In this document: in pieces, positions 1 through 9,430 of the stretch | Numbering within the stretch: the first letter of the stretch is position 1 | Layout of the letters: every line of letters starts with the position of its first letter | From: Gemmatimonadota bacterium | GTDB taxonomy: Bacteria; JAAXHH01 | Length of the DNA: 64,000 nt | NCBI GenBank assembly: GCA_009838645.1 | Contig: VXRC01000004.1 | Coordinates: forward strand, 107,458-171,457 | Direction of reading: 5' to 3' | Notes under the pieces: generated by a model | Told to the model about the DNA's origin: nothing | Seen by the model: only the letters and a program-made list of their open reading frames with translations | Databases searched by the model: none | Made by a program: the position numbers and the translations under genes

Positions 1-1
1 C

Positions 2-178
2 AACCGGAAGGACCTGGTGGACGTGCCGCCGGAGGTGAAAGACGGGATCGAAATCATCCCGGTATCGACCATGGACGAAGTCCTCAAACGGACCATGGGC
101 ATGACGGTCGTGGAATCCCGCGTGCCCGCCCTGCTCCCCGCCCAGTCTGTCGCCCAACCGTCCATTAAGCCGGTATAG
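2..178 (+). CDS. lon: Lon protease, C-terminal end (partial)
   Basis: This is the last 58 codons of a gene that enters from the left edge. The translation begins NRKDLVDVPPEVKDGIEI and continues to VSTMDEVLKRTM. That matches the end of the ATP-dependent serine protease Lon, where the helicase/protease core closes with a segment of the type 'ENxKDLxDIPxEV...V..MDEVL'. Lon degrades misfolded and regulatory proteins in the cytoplasm. The last ~18 residues (VPALLPAQSVAQPSIKPV) are a short low-complexity tail. The catalytic Ser/Lys dyad lies upstream of the window. The gene is convergent with tsaE, whose stop is 72 bp away. Confidence 0.85.
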   Translation, partial: NRKDLVDVPPEVKDGIEIIPVSTMDEVLKRTMGMTVVESRVPALLPAQSVAQPSIKPV

Positions 179-192
179 CGGTCATCGGGCCG

Positions 193-208
193 CCTGGTCA
201 GCCTGGCC
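193..208. repeat. Intergenic copy of the GRCCAGGCT-type 9-bp repeat
   Basis: On the minus strand this gap between the lon and tsaE stop codons reads GGCCAGGCTGACCAGG. That is just under two units of the 9-bp family that also occurs inside tsaE about 300 bp away and in four other genes of the window. It lies outside any coding sequence, which shows the repeat is not confined to proteins. Confidence 0.6.
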
Positions 209-250
209 ACCCTCACTTCGACCCGGCCCTGGCCAGCCCGGCCGCCGTGA

Positions 251-787
251 TCAACGGGCCGCTGCCTCCAGATCGGCTACCAAGTCGCCACCGCCCGCGA
301 TCTCCAGCGTTCTCCGCGTTCCTGGTCCGATTTCGATATGGACCGTTACCGCGTCGGACGGCATGATCTCCGGGAACTTGTCTCCCCATTCGACCAGGCA
401 GACGCACGCGTCCAGGTATTCGTCTAAGCCGAGGTCCAGCACCGACTCCGGGTCGTCCAGGCGGTAGAGATCGAAGTGGGCCACGAGTACCCGTCCAAGC
501 TGACCAAGCTGGCCAGGCTGACCAGGCTGACCGGGCTGACCGTAGTATTCGTTCACGAGGGTGAAGGTGGGACTCGTGACCGGTTCCGCGACGCCGAGGC
601 CCGCGCAGATCCCCTGGATGAAACAGGTCTTACCCGCGCCCAGGTCGCCGGAAACGCGCACCGTGTCCCCCGGCGCCAGCCACGCCGCCAGCCGTTTCCC
701 GACCCGCGCGGTCTGCCCGGGGCCGTCCGTGTCGAAACTGCGCCGTACGGGCCGGGCCTGCGCGTCCGCATGTATCGAAGCGTTCAA
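251..787 (-). CDS. tsaE: tRNA threonylcarbamoyladenosine biosynthesis ATPase TsaE
   Basis: TsaE is the ATPase that acts with TsaB and TsaD to make t6A37 on ANN-decoding tRNAs in the cytoplasm. In the 178-residue product the P-loop GDLGAGKT is at about 47-54, the family motif TSPTFTLVNEY at about 71-81, HFDLYRL at about 104-110 and a downstream VEWGDK. I chose a TTG start at 787 because it overlaps the serS stop (TTGA) and gives the family length; the same frame stays open upstream but only inside serS. Residues 83-98 form a (GQP)3(GQL)2 stretch, encoded by a 9-bp tandem repeat, between the TSPTF motif and the DLYR strand. Normal TsaE proteins have only a short loop there. It is probably co-transcribed with serS. 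Confidence 0.88.
   Translation of the reverse strand: MNASIHADAQARPVRRSFDTDGPGQTARVGKRLAAWLAPGDTVRVSGDLGAGKTCFIQGICAGLGVAEPVTSPTFTLVNEYYGQPGQPGQPGQLGQLGRVLVAHFDLYRLDDPESVLDLGLDEYLDACVCLVEWGDKFPEIMPSDAVTVHIEIGPGTRRTLEIAGGGDLVADLEAAAR
495..539. repeat. Five 9-bp tandem units inside tsaE
   Basis: The plus strand carries five consecutive 9-bp units: CCAAGCTGA, CCAAGCTGG, CCAGGCTGA, CCAGGCTGA and CCGGGCTGA. On the tsaE coding strand they read GQP GQP GQP GQL GQL. CCAGGCTGA is a cyclic permutation of GACCAGGCT, the unit tandemly repeated in the FG-GAP gene near 43.8 kb, where it is read on the other strand as DQA. Confidence 0.9.
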
Positions 788-2052
788 CCGATTTCCTTCA
801 ATCCGCCCATGTAGGGGATCAGCACCTCCGGGATGCGGATGCTGCCGCGCCCGGTCTGGTAGTGCTCGAGCACCGCGATCAGGGTCCGCGCCATGCCCAT
901 GCCCGATCCGTTCAGGGTATGCACGAACTGGCTCTTCCCGGCCTTGTCCCGGTACCGGATCCCGCTTCTCCGCGCCTGGAAATCCTCGAAATTGCTGCAG
1001 GAAGAGACCTCCAGCCACCGTTCCACCCCGGGCGCCCAGGCTTCCAGGTCATAGCACTTGGCCGCCGCGAAACTCAAGTCGCCCGTGCTCAGCGAAACCA
1101 CGCGGTACGGGATGTTCAGCAGTTGCAGCACTTCCTCCGCGTCCTTCACCAGCGTCTCCAGCTCATCGTAGGAAGTCTCGGGACGGACGAATTTGACCAT
1201 CTCTACCTTGTCGAACTGGTGCACCCGGATCAGGCCGCGGGTCTCCCGCCCGTAGGAACCGGCCTCGCGGCGGAAGCAGGGGCTGTAGGCCGTGTAGTAG
1301 ATCGGCAGGTCGTCCTCGGAAAGGATTTCGTCGCGGTGCATGTTGGTCACCGGGACCTCCGCCGTGGGGATGAGGAACAGGTCGTCCAGGTCGGTCCGGT
1401 ACATGTCCTCTTCCATCTTCGGCAGTTGGCCCGTGCCGAACATGCTCTGGCGGTTCACGATGAAGGGCGGAATGACTTCCGTGTACCCGTGCTTCTGGAT
1501 GTGGAGGTCGAGCATGAACTGGATCAGCGCGCGCTGCAGCCGCGCGCCCTCGCCCTTGAAGAGGACGAAGTGGCTGCCCGATATCTTGCCCGCCCTTTGA
1601 AAGTCGATGATGTCGAGCGCTTCTCCCAGGTCCCAGTGGGCCTTGCGTTCGAATTCCGCCTCGGGCGTGGACCCCCAGCGGCGGACCTCCACGTTGGCGT
1701 TTTCGTCGGCGCCGACCGGCACCGAGGGATGGGGTATGTTGGGCAGGCGCTCGAGCAGGGACTGCAGGCTGTCCTGGAGGCCGGCCAGGTCGGTGTCGAT
1801 ACCCTTGATGCGCGCGGACACCTCCCGCATCTCCTCGATCCGGGCGGAAGCGTCTTCGCCGTCGCGTTTCATCGAGGCGATTTCGTCGGACACGGTGTTC
1901 CGCCGCTGCTTGAGCGATTCGCTCGACTGCAGCAGTTCCCGCCGCCGGGCATCCAGGTCGAGGAACCCGTCGACGTCGACCCGCTCGTTCTTGTTCGCCG
2001 CCGCCTGCTTTACCACGTCGGGGTTATTCCTGACGAATCGCTGGTCTAACAT
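784..2052 (-). CDS. serS: Serine--tRNA ligase
   Basis: The gene encodes a 422-residue class II aminoacyl-tRNA synthetase that charges tRNA-Ser. The N-terminal ~110 residues are the long antiparallel coiled-coil tRNA-binding arm (MLDQRFVRNNPDVVKQAAANK, then a charged heptad-like stretch). The catalytic core has motif 2 (PCFRREAGSYGRETRGLIR, then HQFDKVEMV) and motif 3 (LNGSGMGMARTLIAVLEHYQ). Length is typical for bacterial SerRS. The ATG at 2052 follows a GGAGAGATC ribosome-binding site. The stop codon overlaps the TTG start chosen for tsaE, so the two genes are probably translated in a coupled way. Confidence 0.97.
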   Translation of the reverse strand: MLDQRFVRNNPDVVKQAAANKNERVDVDGFLDLDARRRELLQSSESLKQRRNTVSDEIASMKRDGEDASARIEEMREVSARIKGIDTDLAGLQDSLQSLLERLPNIPHPSVPVGADENANVEVRRWGSTPEAEFERKAHWDLGEALDIIDFQRAGKISGSHFVLFKGEGARLQRALIQFMLDLHIQKHGYTEVIPPFIVNRQSMFGTGQLPKMEEDMYRTDLDDLFLIPTAEVPVTNMHRDEILSEDDLPIYYTAYSPCFRREAGSYGRETRGLIRVHQFDKVEMVKFVRPETSYDELETLVKDAEEVLQLLNIPYRVVSLSTGDLSFAAAKCYDLEAWAPGVERWLEVSSCSNFEDFQARRSGIRYRDKAGKSQFVHTLNGSGMGMARTLIAVLEHYQTGRGSIRIPEVLIPYMGGLKEIG

Positions 2053-2207
2053 GATCTCTCCGTGTCCGTGTGCCTGTCGGGTGGGCTGCTGCCCGGGTTT
2101 CCATGGTTGTCCTGCCGCGATAAACCACGGTAAAATAGGAAGAGGTCTCCGCGCCCGGCAAGCAGAAACGAAGCGGCGGCGCCGACCCGCTCCCGTCTGA
2201 TCATTAC

Positions 2208-2249
2208 GGACGAACCGCCGGACGAACCGGACGAACCGGACGAACCGCC
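2208..2249. repeat. GGACGAACC tandem repeat between DUF2400 gene and serS
   Basis: Four copies of the 9-mer GGACGAACC occur in a row, the first and last extended by GCC to 12 bp. They lie in the 217-bp gap between the stop of the DUF2400/TIGR02757 gene and the start of serS, both on the minus strand. The period again is a multiple of 3, although the tract is outside the genes. Confidence 0.85.
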
Positions 2250-2269
2250 GGCCGCGCCGCCCGACTCGT

Positions 2270-3079
2270 TCAACGGTTCCTGTACTCCAGCATGCCCCAG
2301 TGGCAAAGGGCGAAGTCGTATTTGACCGGGTCTTCCGGGTCGAATCTTCTCAATGCCCGCGTGACCTCCTCGGCCATCTTCCAGTCTGCCTGCTTCCGGG
2401 ACGTCAGGTCCAGCCGCCTGGAAATCCGCGCCACGTGGGTGTCTATCGGCATCACCAGGCGGGCGGGAAGTATACACGGCCAGAGGCCCAGGTCCGGGGC
2501 TTCCCTCCGGACCATCCACCGGACGTAGAGGTTCATCCGCTTACAGGCACTTCCCGAAATCGGGGAGGGCAACAGGTAGCGGATCCCCGTTTTCGTCCTT
2601 AGGCGTTCCCCGGAATCGACCTCCCGCGCGAAACCGAGCAGCGTATCGGTGAAATGGGAAAGCGCGGGACCCGTGTGGGTATCCGACGGGCGGTGGCCCG
2701 CGGCGAACAGCGCGCCGAGGGAGCCGTACCGCCGCAGGGCCTTCCCCATGACCGCGACCAGCGTAGACAGGTCCCGTCCCCGCGTCCAGCGGTATACGAA
2801 TCCATCGAATCGACCGCCGTCCCGCCCGGGGACGAATTCCGTGACGAAGTCACAGGGCGCGTCTCCCATCCTCCGCAACGCCTCGCCGGCCGCTGCCGTG
2901 ATCGTTTCGGCCCGGCCGTAAGCCAGCGAAGCCGCGACCAGGCCGGCGATCTCCTGGTCTTCCGGACGTTCGAAGCGTCTTACCACTTCGAGCGGATCGG
3001 GCGAAATCATGGAGAGATCGAAGGAACCGTACAGTGCTTCCAGCCGGTTTCCGATGGCGGTCCAGTCGACACGCGGCAT
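2270..3079 (-). CDS. TIGR02757/DUF2400 family protein
   Basis: The 269-residue product begins MPRVDWTAIGNRLEALYGSF and continues with ISPDPLEVVRRFERPEDQEIAGLVAASLAYGR, then MPIDTHVARISRRLDL and KYDFALCHWGM near the C-terminus. These segments identify the TIGR02757 (DUF2400) family, whose function is not established. The 'PIDTHV.RISRRL' segment resembles the helix-hairpin-helix DNA glycosylase/endonuclease III core, so a DNA-repair role is possible, but that is inference. The ATG at 3079 was chosen because conservation begins there; the frame stays open for a further 155 codons of non-conserved sequence upstream. The gene is divergent from holA. Confidence 0.88.
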   Translation of the reverse strand: MPRVDWTAIGNRLEALYGSFDLSMISPDPLEVVRRFERPEDQEIAGLVAASLAYGRAETITAAAGEALRRMGDAPCDFVTEFVPGRDGGRFDGFVYRWTRGRDLSTLVAVMGKALRRYGSLGALFAAGHRPSDTHTGPALSHFTDTLLGFAREVDSGERLRTKTGIRYLLPSPISGSACKRMNLYVRWMVRREAPDLGLWPCILPARLVMPIDTHVARISRRLDLTSRKQADWKMAEEVTRALRRFDPEDPVKYDFALCHWGMLEYRNR

Positions 3080-3146
3080 GGCGAAACGTCCGTGTTGCGG
3101 GCCAGGTTTTAAAGCCGGGGTCCGGTTAAGGGATGGCGTATGCGGC

Positions 3147-3175
3147 TTGACTTGAATATAATTGACTTGAATATA
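3147..3175 (+). promoter_or_regulatory. Duplicated TTGACTTGAATATA element, candidate holA promoter
   Basis: Two perfect 14-bp copies of TTGACTTGAATATA lie at 3147-3160 and 3162-3175 (period 15) in the divergent gap before holA. The first TTGACT followed after 17 bp by AATATA makes a reasonable sigma-70 promoter pointing at holA. Further down, GCACCGGTCCTGC is also repeated (3218-3230 and 3240-3252), in the leader just before the holA start. Confidence 0.5.
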
Positions 3176-3287
3176 TCCGTATGTCGCGATTCCCGTAACC
3201 CGATTCGTGCCGGTTCCGCACCGGTCCTGCACTGGGCCTGCACCGGTCCTGCCAGGGACGGCCGCGGTCCGGCGGCGAGGCGCCTGC

Positions 3288-4298
3288 ATGAACCCCGAGC
3301 AGTTGATACAGCAGATAGACCGTGGCCGGACTGAAGCGGTGTACTTTTTCTCCGGCGACGAGGCGTACCGGAAGGAAGAAGCCGTGGATACGCTGGTCGC
3401 CCGGGTCGTCGAGCCGGGGACGGAGGCGTTCTGCATGGACGTGCTTCGCGGCGACGAAAGCGATGCCGCGGCGATATTGACCGCCGCCTCCCTCGTGCCC
3501 ATGATGACCGACCGTCGGTTGGTCGTCGTCAGGGATTTCCACAAGTTGCCGCAGAAGGACCGGGAAGCCGTGGCGGACTACGCGGAGCGGCCCGTACCGA
3601 GCACGGTCCTGGTGCTCGAGGCGCCCCGGGTGAACCTGAAGACCAGGCTGTACGAACGGCTGGCGAAGTCGGCGGTCTCGGTGGTGTTCTACCCGCTGTT
3701 TCCGGAGAGGATTCCTGCCTGGCTACAGCAGCAGGCGAAGCGTTACGGAAAGCGGCTGACCCCGGAGGCCGCGCACCAGATGCAGGCCATCGTGGGGACG
3801 GACCTGGGGGAACTGGCCGGAGAGGTGGAGAAACTGGCCGTGTTCGTCGGCGGCCGGGATACGATAGCGGCCGGCGACGTGGAGAGTACGCTCGGCCCCG
3901 TCCGCGCGGGGACGGTATTCGACATCGCCGAAGCCGTCGGCGAGAAGGACCTGGTCCGGGCGCTGGTGGCCTACGAGCGCGCGATTGACGGCGGCGATGC
4001 GCCCCAGGCCATCGTGGCGCTCTTCGTCCGCCACCTGGTGATCCTCTGGAAGATCAGGTTCCTTAAAAAGGACCGCCGGACGGATGACGACATCAAGAAG
4101 AAGCTGAGGCTGGGATGGGGGTTCAACCGGTTCTACAACCGCTATGCCGCGCAGTCCAGGCTGCTGACGGGACGGGATTTGCTCAGCGGGTTCGAAGCGC
4201 TCTACGAAGCCGATACGGCCCTGAAGTCCAGCGCGTTGCCGGCCGAACTCGTCATGCGGCGGCTGTTGTATACGTTGTGTACCGGGCACGCGGCATAG
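3288..4298 (+). CDS. holA: DNA polymerase III subunit delta
   Basis: This is the delta subunit of the clamp loader, which opens the beta sliding clamp. The 336-residue product starts MNPEQLIQQIDRGRTEAVYFFSGDEAYRKEEAV, the typical HolA opening ('Y.l.GeE.yl..ea'). It continues with a AAA+-like fold without a functional P-loop, a helical lid with GTDLGELAGEVEKLAVFVG, and a C-terminal helical collar (LVIAWK-like stretch LVILWKIRFLKK). I chose the ATG at 3288 because the 27 codons before it are repeat-derived leader sequence. rsgA follows 31 bp later on the same strand. Confidence 0.93.
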   Translation: MNPEQLIQQIDRGRTEAVYFFSGDEAYRKEEAVDTLVARVVEPGTEAFCMDVLRGDESDAAAILTAASLVPMMTDRRLVVVRDFHKLPQKDREAVADYAERPVPSTVLVLEAPRVNLKTRLYERLAKSAVSVVFYPLFPERIPAWLQQQAKRYGKRLTPEAAHQMQAIVGTDLGELAGEVEKLAVFVGGRDTIAAGDVESTLGPVRAGTVFDIAEAVGEKDLVRALVAYERAIDGGDAPQAIVALFVRHLVILWKIRFLKKDRRTDDDIKKKLRLGWGFNRFYNRYAAQSRLLTGRDLLSGFEALYEADTALKSSALPAELVMRRLLYTLCTGHAA

Positions 4299-4329
4299 CG
4301 GCAAAGACACGGAGGGCTGGCCAGGCGCC

Positions 4330-5307
4330 ATGGGCGCCGCGATTGTGAAATCGACCGAAGGCATCGTAATCAGGGAACACCGGGGCGTGTTCGACGTGGA
4401 GACCCGGCACGGGATCTTCGCCTGCGCGTTGCGCAGCAGGATGAAGAAGGCGCTGATCTATCCGGAACGGGACAACCAGCATCATTCCGTCGAGCAGGTC
4501 GGCCGTATCGACGCCGTGAATCCCGTGGCCATCGGAGATCGCGTGCGGGTCGTGGAGGACCAGGGCGAGACCGGGGCCATAGAGGAAGTGCTTCCGCGCC
4601 GTTCCAAACTCTCCCGACTCGCCCCCGGCAAGCGGCGCGTCGAACAGATCATGATCGCCAACGCCGATCATCTCGTCGCCGTCTTCTCGGTGCGGGACCC
4701 GAGTCCGAACCTGCAGCTGCTGGACCGCCTGCTCGTGGCTGCGGAGGCCGGCAACCTCGCCCCGGTCATCTGCCTGAACAAGATCGATCTGTCGAGGGAC
4801 GAGGACCCGGACTTCGCGGCGATCTACGAACGGTGCGGATTCCGCGTCATCCCGGCCAGCGCCGTGACGCGAGAGGGGGTCGACCTGCTGAAGGCCACGC
4901 TGCGGAACCGGGTATCCGCGATCGCGGGCCCATCCGGCGCGGGAAAGACCTCCCTGCTGAACGCCATGCAACCCGGCCTCGGTCTGCGGGTCCGCGAGGT
5001 GAACCGGACGACGGGCCGCGGCCGGCACACCACCACCTATCTCGCCGCGCACCGGCTCGATGCGGGGGGCCTGGTGATCGACTCTCCGGGGATCCGGGAA
5101 TTCAGCCTGTGGGACGTCTCGCCGCGCGAGCTTCCGGAGTTGTTCCCCGACATGCGCGGCCATCTTGCGGGCTGCAGGTTCCACGACTGCACGCACGTCC
5201 ACGAACCGGACTGTACCCTGAGGGCCGCCCTGTCGGCGGGCGTCGTGTCCCGGGAGCGGTACGACAGCTACGTCGCGTTGCGTAAAGAACTGGATGAGGG
5301 GCGGTAG
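4330..5307 (+). CDS. rsgA: Small ribosomal subunit biogenesis GTPase RsgA
   Basis: RsgA is a circularly permuted GTPase that checks late 30S subunit maturation. In the 325-residue product the order is OB-fold (1-~105), G4 motif NKID (150-153), G1 P-loop GPSGAGKT (200-207), then G3 in VIDSPGIREF, which is the permuted G4-G1-G3 order of the family. A C-terminal zinc-binding region reads CRFHDCTHVHEPDC. All key residues are present. It is likely transcribed with holA. Its stop lies 7 bp from the stop of the convergent hypothetical gene. Confidence 0.96.
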   Translation: MGAAIVKSTEGIVIREHRGVFDVETRHGIFACALRSRMKKALIYPERDNQHHSVEQVGRIDAVNPVAIGDRVRVVEDQGETGAIEEVLPRRSKLSRLAPGKRRVEQIMIANADHLVAVFSVRDPSPNLQLLDRLLVAAEAGNLAPVICLNKIDLSRDEDPDFAAIYERCGFRVIPASAVTREGVDLLKATLRNRVSAIAGPSGAGKTSLLNAMQPGLGLRVREVNRTTGRGRHTTTYLAAHRLDAGGLVIDSPGIREFSLWDVSPRELPELFPDMRGHLAGCRFHDCTHVHEPDCTLRAALSAGVVSRERYDSYVALRKELDEGR

Positions 5308-5314
5308 GTGTAAA

Positions 5315-5785
5315 TCAGAATCCGATGCCCCGGTCCGGGTCCGCGCTAATCCCGGAGAAGGTGATCAACTCGTCCAGGGACAGTTCCATTTCCCGGCCCG
5401 AGACGAGACGCTTCGATCGGATGACGACGTTCAGGTGGTTGGGCAGGTGCGTCTCGTCGAACCCCGTTATCGTCCCGATCTCTTCCTCACGGACGGAGAC
5501 CGCGTCCCCGCGCAGCAGCAGCCCCGCTTCCGAAACTTCCGCGAAGCCGATGTAGGCGGCCCGGTCCACCTTCGAACCCGGTCCGGCGTCTTCTTCGTCG
5601 GTGCAGATGAGTTCCAGGACATCTCCCCGCCGCACCGCCCGGGAAAGCTGGGGGATCAGGCTCAGGCCCCGGTCCTTAGCGGTCAGGTCCAGCACGGCGA
5701 AAAGGCGCGCCGACAGTTCCGTCTTGCTCGAATAGTGTGCCCGGTTGACCTTGCCTTCCACGTGAGGATCCCTGGACTCCGCCAT
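5315..5785 (-). CDS. Conserved-looking hypothetical protein, soluble, 156 aa
   Basis: A 156-residue cytoplasmic protein with no signal peptide or membrane segment. The middle reads LIPQLSRAVRRGDVLELICTD, then AYIGFAEVSEAGLL, then GDAVSVREEEIGTITGFDETHLPNHLNVVI. The 'GTITGFDETHLPNH.NVVI' segment looks like a conserved beta-barrel core. I faintly associate this pattern with an uncharacterised family (DUF6917), but I am not certain of that name and assign no function. It is the last gene of the minus-strand thrC-dacB operon, 45 bp after dacB. Confidence 0.75.
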   Translation of the reverse strand: MAESRDPHVEGKVNRAHYSSKTELSARLFAVLDLTAKDRGLSLIPQLSRAVRRGDVLELICTDEEDAGPGSKVDRAAYIGFAEVSEAGLLLRGDAVSVREEEIGTITGFDETHLPNHLNVVIRSKRLVSGREMELSLDELITFSGISADPDRGIGF

Positions 5786-5830
5786 ATCAGGTCCTTCCCG
5801 AATAGTGAACCACGCAGCGTTTCACGCGGG

Positions 5831-7404
5831 TCACTTGCGACTGAATCCGGCCAGCAGGACGCCGATTGCATCCTGTGCCCGGCGCGCCGTCGACGCCGGG
5901 CCGACGAAGTTGTTTATCATGATCGAGAAGACCAGGGGCTCGCCGTCCAGGGTATGGACGTAGCCGCTCAGGCAGCTCACACCGGTCAGGGTGCCGGTCT
6001 TCGCCCTGAGATTGCCCATGGCCGCCGTGTCTTTCATCCGGTTTGCCAGGGTCCCGTCCTCCCCGGCGACGGGCAGCGCCTCCCGGAAGTCGGCGCCGAT
6101 CAAGGGATCGTGGTACGCCGCCGTAAGCAGCGCCGCGACCTGGTCGGGCGATACGTAGTTGTACCACGAGAGTCCGGAACCGTCCGCGAACCGGTAGGCG
6201 TCGGGGTCCAGGCCGATGTAGTCTGCCAGGACCTGTCGCAGGGCGGCCAGCCCGTCGGCGGACGAGCCCGGTTCGCCCGTCGTGTGGCGTCCCATGGTCT
6301 TGATGAGCAATTCCGCCGTCAGGTTGTGGCTGTACTTGAGCAGGCGGACCAGGGCTCCGGTCACCGGCGGTGAACGGTAGGTCGCCACCGTCCGGGCGCG
6401 GGTCGGCGTGACGCCCCTTCGGACCGTTCCGGTCACGCGTACGCCGCTGGCCTGCAGCTTGTCCCGGAACAGTTTCCCCGCGTACAGACCGGGCGCTTCG
6501 ACGGAGCGGAAGTACTCTCGTTCGCCCGCGTCCATGGCGACCCGGCCGGTTATGGTGATCCGGTTGGACCGCGACGGCCAGTCCCGCTCGATCCTGATCG
6601 GTTCGGCGGTAGAGGTATCCCCCGCCGCCGCCGTCAGGGCCTCCACGATAAAGGTAACGGACGTCGTCGGCGGATCGACCCGGACCGTTACGGGCGCGCC
6701 GACGGCGGCCCCGGGCGAAATGCCGATCTTCACGCTGTTTCCGTTTACCGATAGCGCGTTCAGGGAGGCGGAGTAACTGTACTGTACGTCGTCCCACATC
6801 CACCCCTCACCGTAGGGCACCTCGTCCAGGTAGGCGTCGTCGACGACGATGTCGCCCGCGATGACCCGTGCGCCGTACGACCCTGATACGAGGTCGGCTA
6901 CGACACCGGCGAGGCTGTCCAGGTGCGCCGATTCCAGCATGGGGTCTCCGCGACCGAGTAGGTACAGCGACGTGTGAAGCGTGTCGCTTCCGGCATAGGC
7001 GTCACCATCGGCGAAGACGCTCGTCAGGTAGCGGTAGCCGGGGCCCATGGTCCGCAGGACGCCCATGGCGGTGAACAGCTTGGTATTGGACGCGGGATGG
7101 AACAGTCCGCTGGAGTGCCGTGCGAAGAGTACCTGGCCCGTGACCGGCGACACGACCTTCACGCCCACGGTCATGGGCGCCAGTTCCGGGTGATCCAGGA
7201 TCCGGCTTATGTCCTCCGCCAGGCGCCGTTCCGCTCCGGAAGGCCCCCCGCGGAATTGCAGGGGACCGCCGCAGGCGAGCACGAACAGGACCAGGACGAG
7301 TAGCAGGACGCCGGCCGCGGGAGCGGACGGCGCTTTCATGGCGGCGGCGGTGTGAAAGACGTCCGTGCTGGGAAAGACGTCCGCGCCGAGCGTCGGTTTC
7401 GCGC

Positions 7405-7408
<4 letters not shown>
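5831..7408 (-). CDS. dacB: D-alanyl-D-alanine carboxypeptidase/endopeptidase (PBP4, peptidase S13)
   Basis: This is a low-molecular-weight penicillin-binding protein that trims or cleaves peptidoglycan cross-links in the periplasm. The S13 catalytic signatures are visible: SxxK as S107-NT-K110 in [10 protein letters not shown], the [13 protein letters not shown] region corresponding to the SxN motif, and KTG in [18 protein letters not shown]. The long insert typical of class C PBPs separates SxxK from SGLS. The ATG at 7408 overlaps the thrC stop (ATGA), so translation is probably coupled. A second ATG at 7339 would give a tighter signal peptide. A hydrophobic stretch ending VLAC (Cys46 of the longer form) is a lipobox, so it is probably a lipoprotein. 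Confidence 0.93.
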
Positions 7409-8730
<1,322 letters not shown>

Positions 8731-8789
8731 GGAGAACCTGCTTTTTGTACCCGGCCATGCCGATTTTTGAATAATAATGAAATAAAATG

Positions 8790-8818
8790 TTGACTATGAT
8801 TGGGACCGGATATATACT
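8790..8818 (+). promoter_or_regulatory. Strong sigma-70-like promoter pointing away from thrC
   Basis: TTGACT (8790-8795) and TATACT (8813-8818) with exact 17-bp spacing match the sigma-70 consensus at 10 of 12 positions. It points rightwards, but the next gene starts 610 bp downstream. It may drive a long leader or an unannotated small RNA. Confidence 0.6.
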
Positions 8819-8846
8819 TATTACTCGCTGAATGGAGCACTACCAA
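8818..8846 (-). promoter_or_regulatory. Candidate thrC promoter
   Basis: On the minus strand TTGGTA (8841-8846) is followed after 17 bp by TAATAA (8818-8823), about 90 bp before the thrC start. It is back-to-back with the rightward TTGACT/TATACT promoter. Confidence 0.5.
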
Positions 8847-8995
8847 ACACAGCCGAACCATTACCAGCGCAACACCTTATGCGGGGCCGTGTACAAAGTC
8901 AAGGAAGATTTGGCGGCGTCTGCGGGGGTTGTGATGAGTACGATAGCGTAATGGATTCGGGCCGTGTTGTGCAATTCGTTTCAGCCCATATCGAA

Positions 8996-9027
8996 GGATG
9001 AAATTTATTTCGTGTTACGTGTCATCC
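8996..9027. promoter_or_regulatory. Inverted repeat, possible enhancer-binding site
   Basis: GGATGA (8996-9001) and its reverse complement TCATCC (9022-9027) flank an AT-rich core containing the near-palindrome CGTGTTACGTG. It lies about 110-140 bp upstream of the sigma-54 promoter, the usual distance for a bacterial enhancer-binding protein site. That function is inferred from position only. Confidence 0.3.
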
Positions 9028-9135
9028 GGAACGGCCCCATACAGGTGGCGAATTACGACCCATGGGCTTGTTTCTCCTAGAGTCCCAAGGGGTTTCGGAT
9101 ATGGATTCGTGTGCGCCGGCGGGCGGTTCGAAATC

Positions 9136-9151
9136 TGGCACGTTGTTTGCA
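9136..9151 (+). promoter_or_regulatory. Sigma-54 (RpoN) promoter
   Basis: The sequence TGGCACGTTGTTTGCA matches the -24/-12 consensus TGGCACG-N4-TTGCA at every consensus position, with the invariant GG and GC correctly spaced. Transcription would start near 9162, about 270 bp before the TonB-dependent receptor gene. Sigma-54 promoters need an ATP-driven activator, so the receptor and the genes after it are probably switched on by a specific signal. Confidence 0.7.
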
Positions 9152-9430
9152 TTTGATAGGTACACGGATCACTGACATTCAAAATCGATGTTTCGTCGCG
9201 TGTTCATGCCCTTGCACGCGGCCGTCATGTATGTCGTTTCATATCACTTTGAAGGTATTCAGATAACTTGTTTGTATACGATTGCCCCAATACCATCGCT
9301 GGAGGGAGGTGAGTGTCGAAAGAAGTGCAGTTGGAATCTGAAGTCGAGTCTGCAACATTACGATACAGTCAGCAGGCCGGGGCAAGCTGACAATAATCAG
9401 AAGGGCTCTGTTAAACGAGGAGTGAATTAG

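Larger units (their letters stand above)
8847..9430. other. Intergenic control region upstream of the TonB-dependent receptor gene
   Basis: The whole thrC-receptor gap is about 700 bp. I see no convincing coding sequence in it. An 80-codon open frame ending at 9430 has no recognisable protein features. The region holds an inverted repeat at 8996-9027 and a consensus sigma-54 promoter at 9136-9151. A GAGGAG ribosome-binding site lies just before the receptor start. Confidence 0.6.

Noticed and set aside
495..539. GQP repeat in TsaE as a collagen-like domain
   Set aside because: It is only five triplets, glycine spacing arises from the DNA repeat, and the same unit encodes other peptides elsewhere.
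9188..9430. An 80-codon frame just before the receptor gene
   Set aside because: No family resemblance and it lies within the probable sigma-54 leader; a short random frame is the simpler explanation.
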